Shown here in pieces: positions 3,425 through 6,199 of a DNA stretch of 6,199 nt. The translations under genes and the position numbers were made by a program. The notes under the pieces are model-generated. The model did not search any database. It was given only the letters and a program-made list of their open reading frames with translations, and was not told where the DNA came from. Position 1 is the first letter of the stretch; the number at the start of each line of letters is the position of its first letter. Origin of the DNA: DATKQI01 sp035532755 (GTDB lineage: Bacteria > Pseudomonadota > Alphaproteobacteria > Acetobacterales > Acetobacteraceae); NCBI GenBank assembly GCA_035532755.1, contig DATKQI010000019.1, positions 1 through 6,199 of the forward strand. The letters are read 5' to 3'.

Positions 3425-6199
3425 TCAACCATCGCGCGAATTGGCCCCCACATTGCCCGAATCCGCCCCGATCGCAAGCAGCGCGGCGTTCAGCGCGGGC
3501 GCGGGCATGCCGTACGGCAACAGCCAGCCGCGCCCGCTCTGCCGGATGCGCTCGGCGGGCGCCCCCAGATCGAACGCCGCCACGCCAAGCCCGGCCCGCC
3601 AGGCATCGGAAAGGGCGAAGCACCACGTCTCCGGCCACACCGAGGGCAGGAAGGCGAAATCCGCCCGCTGCGCGCGGATCAGCGCCTCCGCCTCCTCCGG
3701 CGCGAACCGTCCGGTGATGAAGGCGCGCCCCGTCGCCAGCAGGCGCGCATCGTCATGCGTATGGCCGACCACGATGAAATCCAGCGGCAGATCGCGCCAC
3801 GCCGCATCGCGGGCGGCTTCCAGCAAGACGTCATATCCCTTCTCGGCGCCGATCCCGCCCACCACCGCCACACGCAGCCGCTTCCCCGGCCGCGCGCGGG
3901 GAGCGGGCGGAGGAATCGCCGCATCGTCCTCCCAGGGCCGCACCTCCGCGCGCAGGCCGGGGAAATGGCGCGCGAGCCGGCCGGCCACATCCGCCGCCGG
4001 CACCACCACCCGCCGCGCCGCCGCGAGGCCCGCCGCCGAGCGCGCCCGCAGCGCCGCCACGCCGATCTCCTCCTCAAGCCGGCTGCCCGCATCGGCCACG
4101 CAGGCCTCGCACACCGCCACCGCCGGCTCCCCGCAATAGCGGCCGGCCGGGCCGAGCAGGGAGATGCGCGGGCACAGCGCGGCATAGTCGTGCACATGCA
4201 CATCGACCGGCAGGCCCAGCAGCCGCGCGAGATCGAGCACCGCATGCGCGTGGCCGAGCAGGTGATGCACCTCCAGATGCGCCGGCCGCCCCGCGCGCAG
4301 CAGCCGCGCCAGCGCCGGCAGTTCCGCCGGCAAGGCGAAGCACAGGTTGGGAAAATCCGCGTCCGTCCCGCTCTCCACCCGGCACCCGCCCGGCGCGGGC
4401 CGCAGCACCACCGGGTGCAGCCCCTGCCCCGCCAGCGCCGCGCAGCGCGCCGCCACCTGCCGCTCCACCCCGCCGCCCTGGTCGTGGCTGACGAGAATGA
4501 CCGACACACCCGCCCGCCGCCGCGCCTTCCAGCGCGCGAGATCGATCCGCCGCCGCGCCGGTGCCAGCGGATCGGCCTCCGCATGGGCGGCGATCAGCGC
4601 GTCGTACCCCGGGTGCAGCCGGTTCAGGATGGCGAGGTTCCGCCGGATCAGATGCCCGCGCGCCCCGCCGAAGCTCGCCCCGCCCAGATGCGCGACGAAC
4701 AGCCCCGGCAGCGCCACGTGCCGCCAGCCCAGGTGCCGCGCGCGCAGGCAGAAATCGTTCTCCTCGCCGTAGCCCTGGGCGAACACATCCTCCCGCAGCA
4801 GCCCCGTCGCCTCCAGGCAGTCCCGCCGCAGGTACAGGCAGAACCCCACCCCGGTCGGGATATCCACCACCGCCCCGCCGTTCGCCCGCCACGCCAGCGC
4901 ATCCAATCGCCGCGTGCCGGCAGGATCAGGCGGCGGATTGGCCTGCCCCGCGCGCGGATAGCTCACGAGCGTCGCATCGTTCGACAGCGGGGTGACGGTG
5001 CCGATATCCCCCGCCGCATATGCCGCATCCCGCAGCCGCTCCATCCAGCCCGGCGGCACCAGCGTATCGCTGTTCAGCAGCACCACATCCCGCCCGGCGG
5101 CGGCGCGGATGCCGGCGTTGGCACTCGCCGGAAATCCGCGATTGCGCGTCTGCCGCAGCAGCACGATCCGCCGCCGCGCCGCCAGCCGGTCCAGCATCGC
5201 GGCCAGCTCCGGCTCGGGCGAGGCATCGTCCACCACGATCACCCGCACCCCGCGCGGCACCGTCGCCAGCACGGATTCGAGGCAGGCGCGCGTCGTCTCC
5301 ATCCCCCGATACGCCGGCACCACCACCACCGGCAGGCCCCGGGGTCTTGGCCGCCCCTGCGCGGGCGCCCCCACCACATCCGCCGGCACCGCCGGCAACC
5401 CGGCCGCCTCGGCACGCCCCGCAACCGAGCCAACCGGGAACAGCCGCCGCACCGCGCCCGCCGCCGCCGCCGCGCTGCGCCGTTCCGCCTGCGGATCGAG
5501 CGGGCTGCCCAGCACATCCTGCTCCTGCGCATCCGTCACCCGCACCGGCCCGGCGAACCGCGCCAGCGCCGCCGCCGGTACCGAGAACCCGCGCAACTGC
5601 GCCATCGCCGGCGGGTCCGTCACCTCCACGCGTTCGCTGGCCACGAGCCCGATCCGCCCCGGCCCCGCCACCATGCTCAGCACCGGATCGGTCGCCGGAT
5701 CGGCCGGATGCCACGCCCAGCCGCGCAAGCCCCCCGCCTTCGCCGATCCAACTTCCGCTTCCACGAATCCTTCGACGCGCCGCACCGCGTCCAGCGCCAC
5801 CGGGCTGCCCAGCAGCGCCTGCCCGTCCACCCAGGCCTCCAGCCGCGACGCCCGCCGCCAGCGCGCCGGCAGCACCGCCCCCCGACCGATCCGGGGGCGG
5901 CGCAGCACCACCCCATCCAGCGCGACCGTGGCATCGGCCGCCACCGACAGGCTCAACCGCCCCGCCGCATCCACCCCGCACCAGCCCGGCATCCCCGCCG
6001 CCGCCGCAACCCGGCCCGCCAGCTCCGCAAACCCCGGCCGCGGCGCATGGCGCCCGAACAGCGCCCCCAGCGCCGCCGCCGCCCCCGCCACATCCCCCGC
6101 CTTCCACCGCACCGCCGCCAGCCCGAACCACGCCTCGGCCAGATCGTGCAGCCGCCGCATCTCCTCGAACACCGCCTCGGCCGCCGGATCGCCCGCCCC
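3425..6199 (-). CDS. Multidomain fused glycosyltransferase: TPR-like, two beta modules, GT2 and GT4 domains (N-terminus cut by right edge)
   Basis: The frame is open to the right edge, so the true start lies outside. Numbering here counts from GTG 6172 (915 aa to the stop). Residues 1-60 are Ala-rich helices like a TPR unit (AEAWFGLAAVRWKAGDVAGA). Residues 62-124 and 147-224 are two beta-type modules, each ending in LGSP. Residues 225-278 are an Ala/Arg/Pro linker. The GT2 domain (about 281-535) shows VVVVPAYRG (282-290), VVDDASPE (313-320), the DxD-like LLNSDT (365-370) and GYGEENDFCLRARHLGW (467-483). The GT4 domain (about 555-900) shows GGGVERQV (566-573), VHVHDYAALCPRISLL (658-673), GGIGAEKGYDVLLEA (772-786) and PSVWPETWCFALSDAW (843-858). 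It should transfer two sugars in the cytoplasm during surface-glycan or protein-glycan assembly; substrates unknown. The E-x7-E pair reads E848/D856. G+C reaches about 80% locally. It ends 28 bases before the ChW-like gene. Confidence 0.93.
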   Translation of the reverse strand, partial: GAGDPAAEAVFEEMRRLHDLAEAWFGLAAVRWKAGDVAGAAAALGALFGRHAPRPGFAELAGRVAAAAGMPGWCGVDAAGRLSLSVAADATVALDGVVLRRPRIGRGAVLPARWRRASRLEAWVDGQALLGSPVALDAVRRVEGFVEAEVGSAKAGGLRGWAWHPADPATDPVLSMVAGPGRIGLVASERVEVTDPPAMAQLRGFSVPAAALARFAGPVRVTDAQEQDVLGSPLDPQAERRSAAAAAGAVRRLFPVGSVAGRAEAAGLPAVPADVVGAPAQGRPRPRGLPVVVVPAYRGMETTRACLESVLATVPRGVRVIVVDDASPEPELAAMLDRLAARRRIVLLRQTRNRGFPASANAGIRAAAGRDVVLLNSDTLVPPGWMERLRDAAYAAGDIGTVTPLSNDATLVSYPRAGQANPPPDPAGTRRLDALAWRANGGAVVDIPTGVGFCLYLRRDCLEATGLLREDVFAQGYGEENDFCLRARHLGWRHVALPGLFVAHLGGASFGGARGHLIRRNLAILNRLHPGYDALIAAHAEADPLAPARRRIDLARWKARRRAGVSVILVSHDQGGGVERQVAARCAALAGQGLHPVVLRPAPGGCRVESGTDADFPNLCFALPAELPALARLLRAGRPAHLEVHHLLGHAHAVLDLARLLGLPVDVHVHDYAALCPRISLLGPAGRYCGEPAVAVCEACVADAGSRLEEEIGVAALRARSAAGLAAARRVVVPAADVAGRLARHFPGLRAEVRPWEDDAAIPPPAPRARPGKRLRVAVVGGIGAEKGYDVLLEAARDAAWRDLPLDFIVVGHTHDDARLLATGRAFITGRFAPEEAEALIRAQRADFAFLPSVWPETWCFALSDAWRAGLGVAAFDLGAPAERIRQSGRGWLLPYGMPAPALNAALLAIGADSGNVGANSRDG
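5458..5472. repeat. (CCG)5 trinucleotide run inside the fused glycosyltransferase
   Basis: Five perfect CCG units on the plus strand encode Ala234-Ala238 of the fused glycosyltransferase. They lie in the low-complexity linker between the second beta module and the GT2 domain. In-frame slippage here would change linker length without breaking the protein. Similar short runs are common in DNA of this composition, so significance is limited. Confidence 0.7.

Noticed and set aside
3397..3477. Longer N-terminus for the ChW-like protein (starts at 3477 or 3432)
   Set aside because: The extension overlaps the upstream glycosyltransferase end and lacks a ribosome site, whereas ATG 3396 has AGGGAGG at ideal spacing.
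3463..3531. Extra small ORF or regulatory element near the end of the fused glycosyltransferase
   Set aside because: The stretch is in-frame coding sequence for the C-terminal helix of that enzyme, with no repeat or motif standing out.

Overview
The window is very G+C-rich, compact and coded entirely on the minus strand. Base composition, codon use and protein style suggest a high-GC alphaproteobacterium, possibly Acetobacteraceae such as the Roseomonas/Acidisphaera group. That placement is an inference from style, because no phylogenetic marker is present.

In transcription order (right to left) there are five genes. (1) A very large multidomain glycosyltransferase, cut by the right edge: TPR-like helices, two beta-type modules, a GT2 catalytic domain and a GT4-type catalytic domain (6199-3425). 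(2) A 322-aa protein with ChW-like ('hydrophobic W') repeats and a Lys/Ala/Pro tail, with a clear ribosome binding site (3396-2428). (3) A stand-alone GT4 glycosyltransferase (2330-1092). (4) A TauE/SafE (TSUP) family membrane transporter (1077-322). (5) The N-terminal part of a GNAT acetyltransferase, cut by the left edge (329-1).

Genes 1-2 are 28 bases apart, 3-4 are 14 apart, and 4-5 overlap by 8 if the first ATG of gene 5 is used. This looks like one co-directional operon. The only real gap is 97 bases between genes 2 and 3. It is structured: an 8-bp perfect hairpin lies just after gene 2, followed by a C-rich 12-bp tandem repeat (read on the transcript). No promoter consensus is visible there.

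The likely theme is assembly of a cell-surface or exported glycan. Two proteins carry three catalytic sugar-transfer modules between them. The ChW-like protein may be a carbohydrate- or surface-binding partner. The transporter and acetyltransferase may be functionally linked or only transcriptional neighbours. The points most worth following up are the ChW-like protein embedded between glycosyltransferases, the architecture of the fused enzyme, and the structured intergenic gap.
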